Part shown: one piece after another, positions 51,952-62,503 of the stretch | Layout: each line of letters starts with the position of its first letter | How positions within the stretch are numbered: position 1 is the first letter of the stretch | From: Rummeliibacillus suwonensis | GTDB taxonomy: Bacteria; Bacillota; Bacilli; Bacillales_A; Planococcaceae | DNA: 64,000 nt | Direction of reading: 5' to 3' | Assembly (NCBI RefSeq): GCF_007896435.1 | Contig: NZ_VCBL01000001.1 | Span: forward strand, 1,499,661-1,563,660 | Notes under the pieces: generated by a model | What the model was told of the DNA's origin: nothing | Seen by the model: the letters and a program-made list of their open reading frames with translations, nothing else | The model's database searches: none | Position numbers and translations under genes: made by a program

Positions 51952-52570
51952 TTACAAGACACTCTCCTTTTGCTGCTTCGATAAATCTTTTGATTAAAGC
52001 ATGATCCTTTTGTCCGTTTTTTTCTACACCACTGGACACATCCAACATATAAGGGTTAGCAATATCAATGGCTTGTTTGACATTTGAAGCGTTTAATCCC
52101 CCTGCAAGGATGATTTTTCGCTCTTTTAGTGCTGGATGATTGAACAACAAGTTCCAATTGAATGTTTTTCCACTACCACCTGCAAACTCAATACCAGGTG
52201 CATCTAACAACAAATAATCTGTATCATAGGTAGATGCTCGTTCAATATCCTCTTCACATTTCACAGAACAAGCTTTTATGGAAGGAAGACCTAGTCTTTG
52301 AATCTCTTCATTTGTTTCATGACCATGAAATTGAACATAATCTAATGGCACTTCTTGATAAGCCTTGACAATAAATGCCGGCTCCGCATCAACAAAGACA
52401 CCAATTTTTAATATACTTGCTGGAACAGCTGTTGCTAATTGGGCCGCTTTTTCAATAGAAACTTGTCTTTTACTTTTCGCAAAAACAAATCCAATCGCAT
52501 CAGCCCCTGATTGAACAGCCGTATTTACATGTTCTTTGTTCATCAAGCCACATATTTTTACTTTTGTCAT
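51932..52570 (-). CDS. trpF: Phosphoribosylanthranilate isomerase
   Basis: A 212-aa TIM-barrel isomerase. Its catalytic Cys lies in [12 protein letters not shown] and the Asp in [34 protein letters not shown] and [14 protein letters not shown] form the phosphate site. It overlaps trpC by 4 bases and trpB by 20. All catalytic features are intact. Confidence 0.95.
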   Translation of the reverse strand: MTKVKICGLMNKEHVNTAVQSGADAIGFVFAKSKRQVSIEKAAQLATAVPASILKIGVFVDAEPAFIVKAYQEVPLDYVQFHGHETNEEIQRLGLPSIKACSVKCEEDIERASTYDTDYLLLDAPGIEFAGGSGKTFNWNLLFNHPALKERKIILAGGLNASNVKQAIDIANPYMLDVSSGVEKNGQKDHALIKRFIEAAKGECLVNGKRTK

Positions 52571-53358
52571 AGTGCTACAACACCCTTTGGAACTTGTAAT
52601 GCTGTTAATGTTGTTTCAACATCATTACTTCGCATCAGCGTTTCACCAACTAAAATAGCACTAACACCACATGCGGCAACAAACTTCGCATCTTCAACCG
52701 TTTTCATACCACTTTCGCTGATTAACACTCGTTCCTCTTGAAAAGGAAATTTTTTGGCAATGGTTGCGGTATGTTGCAGATCCACCTGAAATGTCTTTAA
52801 GTCCCGATTATTAATGCCAATTATTTTCGCGTCGATTTCTAAAGCCGTTTGAAGTTCTTTGTCGTCATGTACTTCAACTAACACATCTAGATTTTTGGAT
52901 GTTGCGTATTGGTACAGGGATGCTAGTTTTTCCTTTGATAACGCGGCAACGATCAGTAAAATAACGGAAGCGCCATGGAATTTCGCATAATCAATTTGTA
53001 TTTCATCAATAATAAAATCCTTACAAAGTACAGGGATTTGAACAGCATCTGTCACATTTTTTAAATCTTCAAATGTTCCCTTAAAAAATGGGGTGTCTGT
53101 TAAAACAGAGATACATGCAGCACCCGCCTTCTCATATAATAAGGCTTGTTTTACTGGATCTACGCCATTATTAATGATCCCCTTTGAAGGTGAAGCTCTT
53201 TTAATCTCAGAAATCACTTGAAGTGTTTTCGCACTTTTTAACTTTTCATAAAGCGAAGGTCGAATTTTTTCCTCAGATTGTTGTAAAAGGTTTTCTTTTT
53301 TTAATCGTTGTACTTCTTCCCTCTTTTTTTCGATGATTGTATCTAGGATGGTTGTCAT
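52567..53358 (-). CDS. trpC: Indole-3-glycerol phosphate synthase
   Basis: A 263-aa TIM-barrel enzyme. Catalytic motifs are VISEIKRASPSKGII, VLCKDFIIDEIQI, VLVEVHDDKEL, IGINNRDLKTF and LISESGMKT, all in family order. It closes the indole ring from the TrpF product. It overlaps trpD and trpF by 4 bases each. Confidence 0.96.
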   Translation of the reverse strand: MTTILDTIIEKKREEVQRLKKENLLQQSEEKIRPSLYEKLKSAKTLQVISEIKRASPSKGIINNGVDPVKQALLYEKAGAACISVLTDTPFFKGTFEDLKNVTDAVQIPVLCKDFIIDEIQIDYAKFHGASVILLIVAALSKEKLASLYQYATSKNLDVLVEVHDDKELQTALEIDAKIIGINNRDLKTFQVDLQHTATIAKKFPFQEERVLISESGMKTVEDAKFVAACGVSAILVGETLMRSNDVETTLTALQVPKGVVAL

Positions 53359-54383
53359 AATAGTTGCTCCTTTCGATGTGCTTCGCTAAAGGCTATGACG
53401 GCTTCTAATTTTTCCAATGCTTTGCCAGACTCAATCGTATCAATCGCAAGTTCTACACCGTCTTTTACTTTATCTACCTGACCATATGCAAATAATCCAA
53501 TACCTGCATTTAAAGCGACAACATCAAAGTAAGCATCCCTTTTTCCTTTTAGCAATTCTTTTAAAATCACGGCATTTTCTTCAGCATTCCCACCACGGAT
53601 GGCTTCTATCGGAGCTTCTTTTAAGCCAACATCTTCGGGACGGAGGGAGAATGGGATTAAATCACCATGATCTACAAGTACTAATTGGTTTTCACCAGCT
53701 AATGATGCTTCATCCATGCCACCTGCCCCATTTACGACAACAGCGCGTTCTTTACCAAGTATTTTCATGACCGTTGCATATTCCATCAAGAAATCTGGAC
53801 GATAAATACCTGTAAATTGTGTGGCTAAGTCAACGGGATTCGTTAAAGGACCCACTAAATTAAAAATAGTTGGTTTGCCAATCTTTCTTCTCACTTGACC
53901 AATCCTTTTTAATTTGGGATGAACATTTGGCGCGTATAAAAAAGTAAGATTTTCTTTATCTAAAAGCTCAATTGTTTCTGGAATTGTAAAGTTTGTATGG
54001 ATTCCTAATGTTTCTAATATATCCGCACTTCCAGCGGCACTTGAAATTTTGCGGTTGCCGTGTTTTGCGATTTTTACACCTGTTGCCGCCAATACAAACG
54101 CTGCTGTTGTACTGATGTTAAAGCTGTTACAGCCATCTCCACCTGTCCCGCAATTATCGATATATCGTCCTTCTTTTGCGGGAACGTTTAATGCAAAGGA
54201 TTTCATGACCGTTGCAAGAGCTGCCACTTCAGAGGCGGTTTCCCCATTTTGAGACAATGCGATTAAAAATTCTTCAATTTCCTCAAGAGGTGTTTCATCT
54301 TGAAACATTTCTGTAGAAGTATTTAACATTTCTTCATACGTTAAATGTTGACGATTTTTAAGTTGTTCAATTGCTTTTTTCAT
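53355..54383 (-). CDS. trpD: Anthranilate phosphoribosyltransferase
   Basis: A 342-aa enzyme that adds phosphoribose to anthranilate. It has the PRPP motif DNCGTGGDGCNSFNIST, AKHGNRKISSAAGSADILE and LVGPLTNPVDLATQ. It is the first gene of the second trp operon; GGAGAG precedes the ATG, about 140 bases after the T-box terminator. TrpE and TrpG are not in this operon but lie at the left edge of the window. Confidence 0.96.
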   Translation of the reverse strand: MKKAIEQLKNRQHLTYEEMLNTSTEMFQDETPLEEIEEFLIALSQNGETASEVAALATVMKSFALNVPAKEGRYIDNCGTGGDGCNSFNISTTAAFVLAATGVKIAKHGNRKISSAAGSADILETLGIHTNFTIPETIELLDKENLTFLYAPNVHPKLKRIGQVRRKIGKPTIFNLVGPLTNPVDLATQFTGIYRPDFLMEYATVMKILGKERAVVVNGAGGMDEASLAGENQLVLVDHGDLIPFSLRPEDVGLKEAPIEAIRGGNAEENAVILKELLKGKRDAYFDVVALNAGIGLFAYGQVDKVKDGVELAIDTIESGKALEKLEAVIAFSEAHRKEQLL

Positions 54384-54524
54384 ATTTATCTCTCCTCATT
54401 TTCTTTACTGTGCATTTGATCATACAGTTCAAGAATTTGTTTTGTGCAATATCTCTAAAACCATATATCTGTTCGAGATTGAGAAATGATGATGATTTTC
54501 TTTATTTTGCTGAGGGAGTCGATG

Positions 54525-54845
54525 AAATAAAAAAGCCCCCATGAAAGAATAATTCTTTCATGAGGACGATACATACCGCGTTGCCACCTCAAGTTGAAGT
54601 TCGAAAACTTCCCCTTAAAATCTGTAACGTAGATTAAACGTCATTCGCTACTCACTTTTTCACGAATGCTCTCCTAAGTCCATTCACATAGATCATTGGT
54701 CAGCTTTCCACCCACCGCTAACTCTCTTCACAATGATTGCATATGCTACTATTCTTAATCTTCAATTTCTCAGCTATGCTCAACTATTCTCATCTCAACT
54801 CAAAAGGCCAACCTTGCTATAAAGTTGCTACCTATCGAACAATGT
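54525..54845 (-). promoter_or_regulatory. Trp T-box leader of trpDCFBA
   Basis: Minus-strand T-box core GGTGGCAACGCGG (54576-54588), followed by an intrinsic terminator (CATGAAAGAA/TTCTTTCATG with GTCCT/GGGGGC, then T6). The specifier loop reads GTGAATGGACTT, with UGG (Trp) at 54680-54682. This is the second Trp T-box in the window, of the same class as that at 2146-2400. Confidence 0.95.
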
Positions 54846-54853
54846 TTAATGTA

Positions 54854-54882
54854 ATTCTATTCATTCTAATGAGATATGTCAA
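54854..54882 (-). promoter_or_regulatory. Promoter of trpDCFBA
   Basis: On the minus strand TTGACA (54877-54882), a 17-base spacer and TAGAAT (54854-54859), positioned to start just before the T-box. Confidence 0.8.
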
Positions 54883-54941
54883 CATTTTTTTACTATTTCC
54901 GCAGAAATATATTTTAATTTTCAATCAATTTCAATTTACTT

Positions 54942-55583
54942 TTAAAAATGCTCTTTTAAAAATGTGATGAGACCTTGTTGAATATCAGGCGTCACGCCAT
55001 GTCCATCTTCAAAGGATTGAAATGTAACGTCTGCGCCCTGTTCGGCAAAAAAGTCTCGGCTTGCCTCTCCCCATTGATAGGGAAGTACCATATCATATGT
55101 GCCATGTGAAATGAATACAGGTAGTCCTTCGATAGAATGCTTCTTATACTCTGTTTTCACAAATTCAGGAATGTATCCGCTCAATGCAACAATTCCAGCT
55201 AATTTTTCTTTTCCCATCGCAAAAGCTAAAGATTTGGAAAGAATAGCCCCCTGGCTGAAACCCATCAAAAAGATTTTTTCTGCATCGATCGGATATTCAG
55301 TGATAGCTTCTTGGATAAAGCTCATAATATGCACAATCACTTGATCAAATACATGACGATGTGGTTTCCCAAATTCTTCAATCGTAAAAAAGGCATATCC
55401 CGGCTGTTGAACAATAGGACCTTGTAAACTAAAAATAAAACATTGATCCTTGATCTCGTCTAGTAATCCTGGTAAATCATGTTCGTTACTTCCCATGCCA
55501 TGCATGAGGAACACTGCGGGATATAATTTTCCCTTTTCCAAGTCCTCTGGTGCTGAATATATAAATGTAAATGGAGAATTCAT
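54942..55583 (-). CDS. Alpha/beta hydrolase, carboxylesterase type
   Basis: A 213-aa hydrolase of the phospholipase/carboxylesterase group. The nucleophile Ser is in LMGFSQGAILS, the Asp in SHGTYDMVLP and the His in FEDGHGVTP; the oxyanion region is FLMHGMGSNEHDLPG. No signal peptide is seen, so it acts in the cytoplasm. The substrate is unknown. It stands alone, with an ATG preceded by GAAGGGAAG. A perfect 16-bp palindrome about 40-55 bases upstream may be an operator. Confidence 0.85.
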   Translation of the reverse strand: MNSPFTFIYSAPEDLEKGKLYPAVFLMHGMGSNEHDLPGLLDEIKDQCFIFSLQGPIVQQPGYAFFTIEEFGKPHRHVFDQVIVHIMSFIQEAITEYPIDAEKIFLMGFSQGAILSKSLAFAMGKEKLAGIVALSGYIPEFVKTEYKKHSIEGLPVFISHGTYDMVLPYQWGEASRDFFAEQGADVTFQSFEDGHGVTPDIQQGLITFLKEHF

Positions 55584-55921
55584 GTATATCTTCCCTTCGA
55601 GATAATTTAACTTTATGATAGCATACTACTAGTAGTATATTAAAATATTTACTCACAGCTTTATAAACAGGATTTCCATTGATTCATTTTTCACATGAAT
55701 AGACAGATTTAAATCTTGAAAGTGTATATGTGGAAAATGTAGTTTTTCTATCTTTTTTTGAATTATGAAATGAAGTTAGTATGATATAAACTATGGTGAA
55801 CGGATCAGATTCAAGCGTTTTTTTAACTTAGCGAATGGAAGATATGATCAATTCTATATTGATGTTTGAATTTTCTAATATTTATATGTAATAATAAAAA
55901 GGAAAAAAGGCAGGCGATATA
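55584..55921. other. Divergent intergenic region with palindrome
   Basis: Separates the esterase and exonuclease genes. Besides the palindrome at 55623-55638 no gene or strong hairpin was seen. Promoters for both neighbours must lie here. Confidence 0.45.
55623..55638. promoter_or_regulatory. 16-bp perfect palindrome, possible operator
   Basis: ATACTACTAGTAGTAT is a perfect palindrome about 40 bases before the esterase start codon. It resembles a repressor site, but the binding protein is unknown. Confidence 0.45.
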
Positions 55922-56695
55922 ATGGAGTTTATTATATTTGATTTAGAATGGAATTCAGTTTTTCAAAATGGTAAATTATACAACCAAGATATTACAGAAA
56001 TAGGCGCTGTTGAGGTAAGCGAAGTAGACCAGCGATTAATATTAGGAAGAAAATTTCACTCTTATGTAAGACCACAAAAAACAATATCACCTCAAATTAG
56101 GCAATTAACAAATTTACAGGAAGCGGATCGTTGGTTAGCACATAAATTTCCTATTGTTCTAAAACATTTTTATAAATGGCTCGGTCATAAATCATACATA
56201 TTTTGTTCTTGGGGAGAACAGGATCGCACTGTATTGCAAAAAAATTTACGATTCTATCAACTTAAGGGGAATTACTTTACGCAATATTTTGATTTGCAAA
56301 AGGCATTTTCGGTTTTAAAAAATCATCAAAATGGAAACCGAATAGGTTTGCTAAAAGCAATAGAAACTTTAGACCTAACCTTTGAAGGAACTCCCCATTG
56401 TTCAGTCGATGATGCTTTTAATACAGCTAAAGTTTTTATGAAAACTTTTCATCAATTGTCAATCCATCCTGAGCCATTTCTAAAAAATTGGCAAGATCAT
56501 GAGTATAAAAAACAAATTCTGAATATTATAAAACTACGAAAAGAGCTGGACTTTAGCTATCAGGAATTGTCAATCATTTCGAATATCAGTCAAGAAGAAC
56601 TAAAACAAATGGAAACATTTCAAGTGCAAAAAAAGCAAAAAGAAATTACAAGGTTAGTTAATTTACTTTATGCCATGAAAGCTAAGGGACTTTGA
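55922..56695 (+). CDS. DEDDh-type 3'-5' exonuclease with C-terminal helical tail
   Basis: A 257-aa exonuclease of the DnaQ-like superfamily. The acidic motif I is IIFDLEWNSV, motif II includes FCSWGEQDRTVL and motif III HCSVDDAFNTAKVF, giving the DEDDh metal-binding set. Relatives in Bacillales include KapD. Residues about 185-257 add a Lys- and Glu-rich helical segment (SYQELSIISNISQEELKQME) that resembles a helix-turn-helix. This tail is not typical of the core domain. The substrate may be RNA or DNA; nothing in the context decides. The ATG has AGGCAGG upstream. A terminator follows at 56764. Confidence 0.8.
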   Translation: MEFIIFDLEWNSVFQNGKLYNQDITEIGAVEVSEVDQRLILGRKFHSYVRPQKTISPQIRQLTNLQEADRWLAHKFPIVLKHFYKWLGHKSYIFCSWGEQDRTVLQKNLRFYQLKGNYFTQYFDLQKAFSVLKNHQNGNRIGLLKAIETLDLTFEGTPHCSVDDAFNTAKVFMKTFHQLSIHPEPFLKNWQDHEYKKQILNIIKLRKELDFSYQELSIISNISQEELKQMETFQVQKKQKEITRLVNLLYAMKAKGL

Positions 56696-56763
56696 ATAAT
56701 AGGAAAAATTATTACGATTACCCTATTCTTAAACTTTTTAAATATTTATTCATGAATACATAC

Positions 56764-56809
56764 AGACTGCAGACAAAGCCAAATTTTGAGTATGCCTGCA
56801 GTCTTTTTT
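56764..56809 (+). terminator. Terminator of the exonuclease gene
   Basis: AGACTGCAG and CTGCAGTCT pair around 22 bases and are followed by TTTTTT. The remaining gap to 57098 shows no clear feature. Confidence 0.75.
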
Positions 56810-57098
56810 CAATGAAAATAGAATTCACCGATTTACGCTTTGAAAAACAGTTTTAATGGATGTAGTGAATTTCTATCCTTATTTGCACTTCGATATCTTA
56901 AAGTTTAACTAATGAATACCCCCTCTGAAAGAGTGCACAGTATTTTCCTTAATGCGGTTTGTTTTATTTAGTATATAGACTATCGAGGTTTATAAAATAA
57001 ACTATATTTTAGATTATTTAAATTTGTTTTGCTTACATAAAAAATCATGTTTTGTATCAACCTATTGTTATAACTAAGTTTAAAAAGGATGAGTCAAA

Positions 57099-57626
57099 AT
57101 GCGGAAAACGATCATTGTGATGTTATCGATTGTAGCTAGTTTTTTATCTGAGCCTTTTGTGAGCAGTGCAGTTGAAAAGGATTTTGAGAAGTATTATGTT
57201 GATATTGGCTACACTGATATAGCAACTGCTCTTATAGATGGGCAAAAACATTTCAAAACGGATATTTCTTTGCCCTCAAAATTGCCGGGAATTTCGTTTA
57301 CACATGCATTTGGTCGACTTAATGATTTAGATGGAGAAGTAGATGATGAGTTAGAATTTGAATTTTTAAATGCCAAAAAAGATCAGAACCATTTTAAAAT
57401 TTTAATCAAACCTGTTCAATATAAAGAGAAATTTGAAGAAAAGAACATCAAACAAAAGATCAAAATGAATAATGGCAGTGAAGCTATATATAGTAAAAGC
57501 TTAACTGGATTCGATACATTAGTTTTTGAAAAAAATAACCTACAATATATATTAATTATGGATGATAGCAGTAACTTAAAGTCATCGATAGACAGTTTAG
57601 TTGAGATAGCAAATAGCGTAAAGTAA
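57099..57626 (+). CDS. Secreted protein, unknown function
   Basis: A 175-aa protein with a signal peptide (KTIIVMLSIVASFLSEPFVSSA, cleaved near residue 24). The mature part is acidic and beta-rich. Its end, GSEAIYSKSLTGFDTLVFEK and YILIMDDSSNLKSSID, slightly resembles DUF4367-like domains found in spore and envelope proteins. I do not recognise a function. AAAAGGATGAG precedes the ATG. It is a single-gene unit followed by a terminator at 57681. Confidence 0.6.
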   Translation: MRKTIIVMLSIVASFLSEPFVSSAVEKDFEKYYVDIGYTDIATALIDGQKHFKTDISLPSKLPGISFTHAFGRLNDLDGEVDDELEFEFLNAKKDQNHFKILIKPVQYKEKFEEKNIKQKIKMNNGSEAIYSKSLTGFDTLVFEKNNLQYILIMDDSSNLKSSIDSLVEIANSVK

Positions 57627-57680
57627 ACCATCACAAGCAGTTGCTCCCAGGTCTTGCTCTACATGAAAAAGTTTTCAAAC

Positions 57681-57725
57681 ACTAAAAGACTTGACCTAGT
57701 TTTTGCTAGGAACAAGTCTTTTAGT
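57681..57725. terminator. Long bidirectional terminator
   Basis: ACTAAAAGACTTG and CAAGTCTTTTAGT pair, with CTAG/CTAG inside. It can serve the secreted-protein gene and the convergent chemoreceptor genes. Confidence 0.75.
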
Positions 57726-57831
57726 AAAAATTTCACTTTATGTTTTGTACAGGTTAAATCTTGTGTATCCTAGTCAATCAATAGCGAAGTTCCTTTTTTA
57801 AACAAGCCTTTTAAAATTCAAAGGGAATCTT

Positions 57832-59862
57832 CTATACATTAAATTTTCCCGTTTCTTCTTGAAGATTCTGAGCCAACTTGGCTAATTGTTCAGCGGCAGT
57901 TGCCATTTCAGTCATTGTTGAAGCTTGCTCCTCTGTGATAGCAGAGACGTTTAACGTATGATCGTTTGTTGCAACCGCTTGTTTACTGATTTCTTGAACT
58001 TTAAAAGTCACTTTTGTTAGCTTATCATATGCATTTGTTGTACTAAAACTAGTTTGTTCAATCGTTTGTTTTAATTCCATAATTGCTTTTGCAATAGTAT
58101 CAAAATTTACCCCGGCTTGTTGAACAGAAACAAGCCCATTTTGAGCAATGGAACGACTTTGCTCCATCATTAAACTCGCTTTATTAATTTGATTTTGGAC
58201 ATTATGCACAAGTGTTGCAATCTCCTGAGAAGCTTGACTTGTTTGTTCAGCGAGTTCTTTCACTTCTCCAGCTACAACTGCAAAGCCCTTTCCTGCCTCT
58301 CCAGCTCGTGCAGCTTCAATAGCTGCGTTTAAAGACAATAAATTGGTTTGCTCCGTGATGGATGAAATGAGTTGACTCATTTTCTCTATTTTTATAGAAT
58401 AATCGCTCAAGTTACTAACTAAATTAGCTGAATCCTCAATTTGCGTATGCAAGTGAGTAAATTCGTCAACAAATGCTGAAATTTGTTTTGCCCCTTCTAC
58501 TGCTAAATCAGATGTAGCAGCTGAATGGGTTACCGTATTTTTTAGGGTATTTTTAACTTTTGTCATTTCATTAGCCAATTGAGTGGTTGCAGATTCTAAT
58601 TGATCACTTACAACCTGCTGTTTATTTGTATTTTCTGCGACATCTTGAATAGAAATAGCAACCTCTGTTACGGAATGGTTGACCTCTTGCACGCTTGCAG
58701 TCAACTCTTCTGCTGTGGAAGCAACTGTTTCGGATTCAGTTAAAATGTTTTTGACCATTTTCCTTAATGCTTCGACAGAATGATTATAATATTGCGCCAT
58801 CTCACCAAATTCATCTCTAGTAGCAACAGACATTGTTTGTGTTAGATCTCCTGTGGCAAGATGACCTAAATGCTTATTGATCACCTGTACTTCACCACGC
58901 ATGTAACGGGCTAACAAATAAATAATGATTGCAATTAATACTATCAAAACAATACTGACCACAATTTGTTGGTAGACCATCCCTTGTACATCTGCATATA
59001 ACTCTTTTGTTGGAACTAGTAAAACAAGTTTCCATGGTACACCATCTATTTTCTCATATTGTAATGTATAATTTGTCCCCTTAATAGTCGTTTCCATTAA
59101 TTGCTTCTCTTTTGAAAACTTTTCAATAGGAATTTTTAAAAATTTTTGAACGGTTTCTTTATTAACCTTCTTAGCATCAGGATGTGTTAAAAACTTTCCG
59201 TTATTATCCATTAAAAATGCATAACCACTATCTCGTATTTTGACATCTGACACAATCGATTGTATGGAATCTAGCACGTAGTCACCTGTAATAACCCCAA
59301 CTGGAGTTGAATTTTTCACTACTTGAACACCAAATGAGATAAACATTTTTCCTAATGATTGATCAAAATAAGGCTCTGTATAGGTTATTTTTGATGATTG
59401 TATGCTATCTGTATACCACTTTTGCGTATGAAAAGCATAAGAAGGTTTTTCATAGACATTTGTATAAACCATTTTTTCATTTTCTTTATATACATACGGT
59501 CCAAAGTTTTTTCCACCAGCTGCATTTTTTTCAAGCCAAAGTCCCATTCCATAAGTTTCTTTATTGGATGGGAGTAATTGCTCAGCAAACTGTTTAAATT
59601 GCTCCCTTGTCATCACTTTATCCGCAGATTCTATAGAAGATTTTGCACTATAAATGAGCTGTTCGTGTGAGTGTAATTTATTTTCTACTGAATTACCTAC
59701 ATTGTCTGCTAGCAACGCCATTTCGTTCTCAATTGATTTTTGCAATTCTTTAGATGCACTAATATAGTTGATGATGGACATTCCAGCTAAAAAAATTGTA
59801 ATAATGGGAAAAAGTATACCGATTTTTAGAATGAGCTTAAGGTTCCCTAATAGCTTTTTCAT
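57832..59862 (-). CDS. Methyl-accepting chemotaxis protein with dCache sensor
   Basis: A 676-aa chemoreceptor. Layout: TM1 (about 10-32), an extracellular double-Cache-like sensor (about 35-285, including [14 protein letters not shown] and [20 protein letters not shown]), TM2 (about 288-314), HAMP (about 315-370) and the signalling domain with tip [20 protein letters not shown]-terminal helices contain likely methylation sites. The ligand is unknown, though dCache domains often bind amino acids or purines. It is the last gene of a presumed operon with a second chemoreceptor and a BMP-type binding protein. Confidence 0.92.
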   Translation of the reverse strand: MKKLLGNLKLILKIGILFPIITIFLAGMSIINYISASKELQKSIENEMALLADNVGNSVENKLHSHEQLIYSAKSSIESADKVMTREQFKQFAEQLLPSNKETYGMGLWLEKNAAGGKNFGPYVYKENEKMVYTNVYEKPSYAFHTQKWYTDSIQSSKITYTEPYFDQSLGKMFISFGVQVVKNSTPVGVITGDYVLDSIQSIVSDVKIRDSGYAFLMDNNGKFLTHPDAKKVNKETVQKFLKIPIEKFSKEKQLMETTIKGTNYTLQYEKIDGVPWKLVLLVPTKELYADVQGMVYQQIVVSIVLIVLIAIIIYLLARYMRGEVQVINKHLGHLATGDLTQTMSVATRDEFGEMAQYYNHSVEALRKMVKNILTESETVASTAEELTASVQEVNHSVTEVAISIQDVAENTNKQQVVSDQLESATTQLANEMTKVKNTLKNTVTHSAATSDLAVEGAKQISAFVDEFTHLHTQIEDSANLVSNLSDYSIKIEKMSQLISSITEQTNLLSLNAAIEAARAGEAGKGFAVVAGEVKELAEQTSQASQEIATLVHNVQNQINKASLMMEQSRSIAQNGLVSVQQAGVNFDTIAKAIMELKQTIEQTSFSTTNAYDKLTKVTFKVQEISKQAVATNDHTLNVSAITEEQASTMTEMATAAEQLAKLAQNLQEETGKFNV

Positions 59863-59948
59863 TCACTTTTCTCCTTTGTATTTGATTTTAAAAAAACATG
59901 TTCATTTATATTTTTCAACTTCATGCTCACCATCATGAGGCTTCATCT

Positions 59949-61601
59949 TTATTTTAGTTTAAATATAGCTAATGTTTGATTTAAATCATCCGTTAATTGA
60001 CGTAAATCTGTTACTTTTTCTCCCATCTTTTTAAAAGATGTCAGTTGTTCTGCTGTTGAGGCTGATATTTCTTCCCCTCCTGCTACAGATTGTTCGACTA
60101 CCGCGCTAATACTTTCCACATTTTGAAGCACTTGAGTCCCTCTCGTTTTTGATTGTTGAATAGCTGACTGTAAGCTTGTTAATGCGGTCGTAATTCCTTG
60201 GACTTTCTTCTCAATATGATTAAATGTTTTGTTTACTTCTTCCATTGACTGACGCTGTTGATTCGCAATAGTTACGCCGTTTGTGACTGATTGTGAGATA
60301 TCAACGATGCCAGTTTGGATGAGCCCCACCATTTCAAAAATTTGTGATGTCGCCTTTGTTGACTCTTCTGCCAATTTCCTCACTTCTTCTGCTACAACAG
60401 CAAAGCCCTTTCCAGATTCTCCGGCACGAGCCGCTTCAATTGCTGCGTTTAAAGCAAGCAAATTTGTTTGATCCGCAATATTTGAAACAGTTTGTGCCAT
60501 ATCCCCAATATTGGATGTGTAATGAACAAATAATTTTGTCGCTTCTTCAATTTGTTGCATAGTCTCTTTGTTCTTTACGATTAATTCTTGCTGAATGGCC
60601 ATCACCTGTTGACCAGATTGAATGGCTTCTACTGACTCCTCTCCATATGTAACTACTTCCTGTGAGCGTTCAACATTTGTTAGCAATTCAAGATCTACTT
60701 GTTCAATAAGTGACACAGCTTCTTGTAAATCTTCTGAAATAGTTTGAAAGCCCGCTGATAATTCGTCAGTAGCAATAGCGACCTGATTACTCATTTGTGT
60801 CAAGCCACCATTGTCTGTTTCAATTTCTTTAGCAAATCCTTCAACTTCTTTACTAACCTTTTCAATAGAAAATAAAAGCCCCTTTAGCTGCTTGACCATC
60901 AACGTAAAGGAAGTATTCAGCGTACCCACTTCATCCTTTACAGCATATTTAAACAACTCCACATTTAAGTTTCCTTGTGAAATTTGGCTTGCATGAGAAG
61001 CAAGATTCGTTAATGGTTTAGTGATTGATCTCATCATCTGGATACTAATGATGATTGCAACAATGATTAGAGCAATACTGCCAATCACTACGGATGTAAC
61101 TATAAATGATATTTTATTTTCTAAATTTTTTTGAATAGTATCATAATCATCATTCACATATAAATTAAGTAAATATATATCATTTAAAATACCGTCTATT
61201 CGGATCGATTGCTTCTTTGCCTCCGCTTGATTTTTTGTATTTAAAAAAGTAGTCGTTTCTTTTTTCCATATGTTATATTTTTGGCTTACTTTTTTAAAAA
61301 CTTTGACGCTATCTGCATCTGTTAATTGTTTAGATAATTGTTTCATAAGCAAATCAATTTTTTCTATATTTTGCTCTACTTCTGCTTTGTTAGCATCTGT
61401 GACTGTAAAAGAAAAATTATTGATGGCCTGCTTAGTCATACTCATGTTAGCATCCAATTTTTGTACATCTATTAAAATCGCAACATTATCCTTATTTGAT
61501 GATTGAATAGCAACCATATTGAACAATATGAATGCGATCATTAAAATTGCCAATAATAATCCAACTAAAGAGTTCAATATTAATTTCTTTTTGAGTGTCA
61601 T
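59949..61601 (-). CDS. Methyl-accepting chemotaxis protein with four-helix-bundle sensor
   Basis: A 550-aa chemoreceptor. TM1 covers about 8-32, followed by a short helical extracellular domain (about 35-165) of the four-helix-bundle type, TM2 (about 168-190), HAMP (about 192-245) and the signalling domain with tip [19 protein letters not shown]. The tip is complete. It starts 14 bases after the BMP gene, so it was probably co-transcribed with it; the link suggests the binding protein presents its ligand to this receptor. This coupling is inferred. Confidence 0.92.
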   Translation of the reverse strand: MTLKKKLILNSLVGLLLAILMIAFILFNMVAIQSSNKDNVAILIDVQKLDANMSMTKQAINNFSFTVTDANKAEVEQNIEKIDLLMKQLSKQLTDADSVKVFKKVSQKYNIWKKETTTFLNTKNQAEAKKQSIRIDGILNDIYLLNLYVNDDYDTIQKNLENKISFIVTSVVIGSIALIIVAIIISIQMMRSITKPLTNLASHASQISQGNLNVELFKYAVKDEVGTLNTSFTLMVKQLKGLLFSIEKVSKEVEGFAKEIETDNGGLTQMSNQVAIATDELSAGFQTISEDLQEAVSLIEQVDLELLTNVERSQEVVTYGEESVEAIQSGQQVMAIQQELIVKNKETMQQIEEATKLFVHYTSNIGDMAQTVSNIADQTNLLALNAAIEAARAGESGKGFAVVAEEVRKLAEESTKATSQIFEMVGLIQTGIVDISQSVTNGVTIANQQRQSMEEVNKTFNHIEKKVQGITTALTSLQSAIQQSKTRGTQVLQNVESISAVVEQSVAGGEEISASTAEQLTSFKKMGEKVTDLRQLTDDLNQTLAIFKLK

Positions 61602-61615
61602 GACTGATAACCTCC

Positions 61616-62500
61616 CTAATAATTACCATTGGTCAGTTTTTCTTTTTCTTTCTTCAAACGATCTTCTTGTTCTTTTGTTAAAGAAACAACCCTAATAGGA
61701 GCCAGTCCCACTCCATTTTCATCTATCCCCAATTCTTGCTGTTTCTTAGTCACTACACCTTTTTTGGTTAGTTGTGCCGCGATTTCAAACAAAGCCACAT
61801 CTACATGTTTCAACATAGATGTCACTACAGCTTTTTCTGCATAGAAATATTGATCGGTATCTACACCAATTGCTAAAACTTTTTCTTTTTGTGCTTCTTT
61901 CAGCATCCCTACACCTGTAAAGCCAGCTGCTGCATAAATTACGTCTGCTTTTTGGGCAATCATCTGTTTTGTTATTTGACTACCAAGCTTGTCATCTCCA
62001 AAGTTACCTGCATATTTTTCAATAATCGTAATATTAGGTTTAACCGCTTTAGCACCTTTCTGAAATCCTTCAGAAAATTGTTGAATAGTGGGAACATCGT
62101 CTCCACCTATGAATCCCAACACATTTGATTTCGTTGTTAATGCAGCTACAACGCCAGCTAAATAGCTCCCTTGATCTGCTTTAAAAGTAATCGAACTAAC
62201 ATTTTGAAGGTTAGATACGGCATCTATAAGAACAAACTGCTGTTTAGGGTATTTTTTTGCTACTTTTTCTAAATCTTCCTGAACCATAAATCCTAACCCT
62301 ACAATGACATCATTGCCCTGTTTCACAAGTTCGGTTAACCCTTTTTCATAAGTTTTTGTATCTTTGATTTCCCGATAATCAAACAAAATTCCTAATTCAT
62401 CACGTGCTCGAACTAATCCCTTAAAAGCCGAATCGCTAAAGGATTGATCGCCAAGTCCTACATCTGAGAGCATAATGCCAATCTTCACTTTATCTTTCAC
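61616..62500 (-). pseudogene. BMP-family substrate-binding protein, 5' end truncated by IS21 element
   Basis: A 294-aa remnant of a basic-membrane-protein/PnrA-like lipoprotein, a family that binds nucleosides or regulatory ligands. The ligand-binding fold is nearly complete: KVKIGIMLSDVGLGDQSFSD at the start, VIVGLGFMVQEDLEKVA, GSYLAGVVAALTTKSNVLGF and VIYAAAGFTGVGML. What is missing is the signal peptide and lipobox Cys that should precede it. The frame opens with GTG at 62500 with no ribosome site, and an in-frame TAA lies three codons upstream, inside the IS21 end (about 62504). The product, if made, would stay in the cytoplasm. A Med-like cytoplasmic relative is possible but less likely given the IS junction. 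Confidence 0.72.
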
Positions 62501-62503
62501 ATG

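Noticed and set aside
54737..54967. 76-codon plus-strand frame
   Set aside because: It runs across the T-box promoter of trpDCFBA and has no ribosome site.
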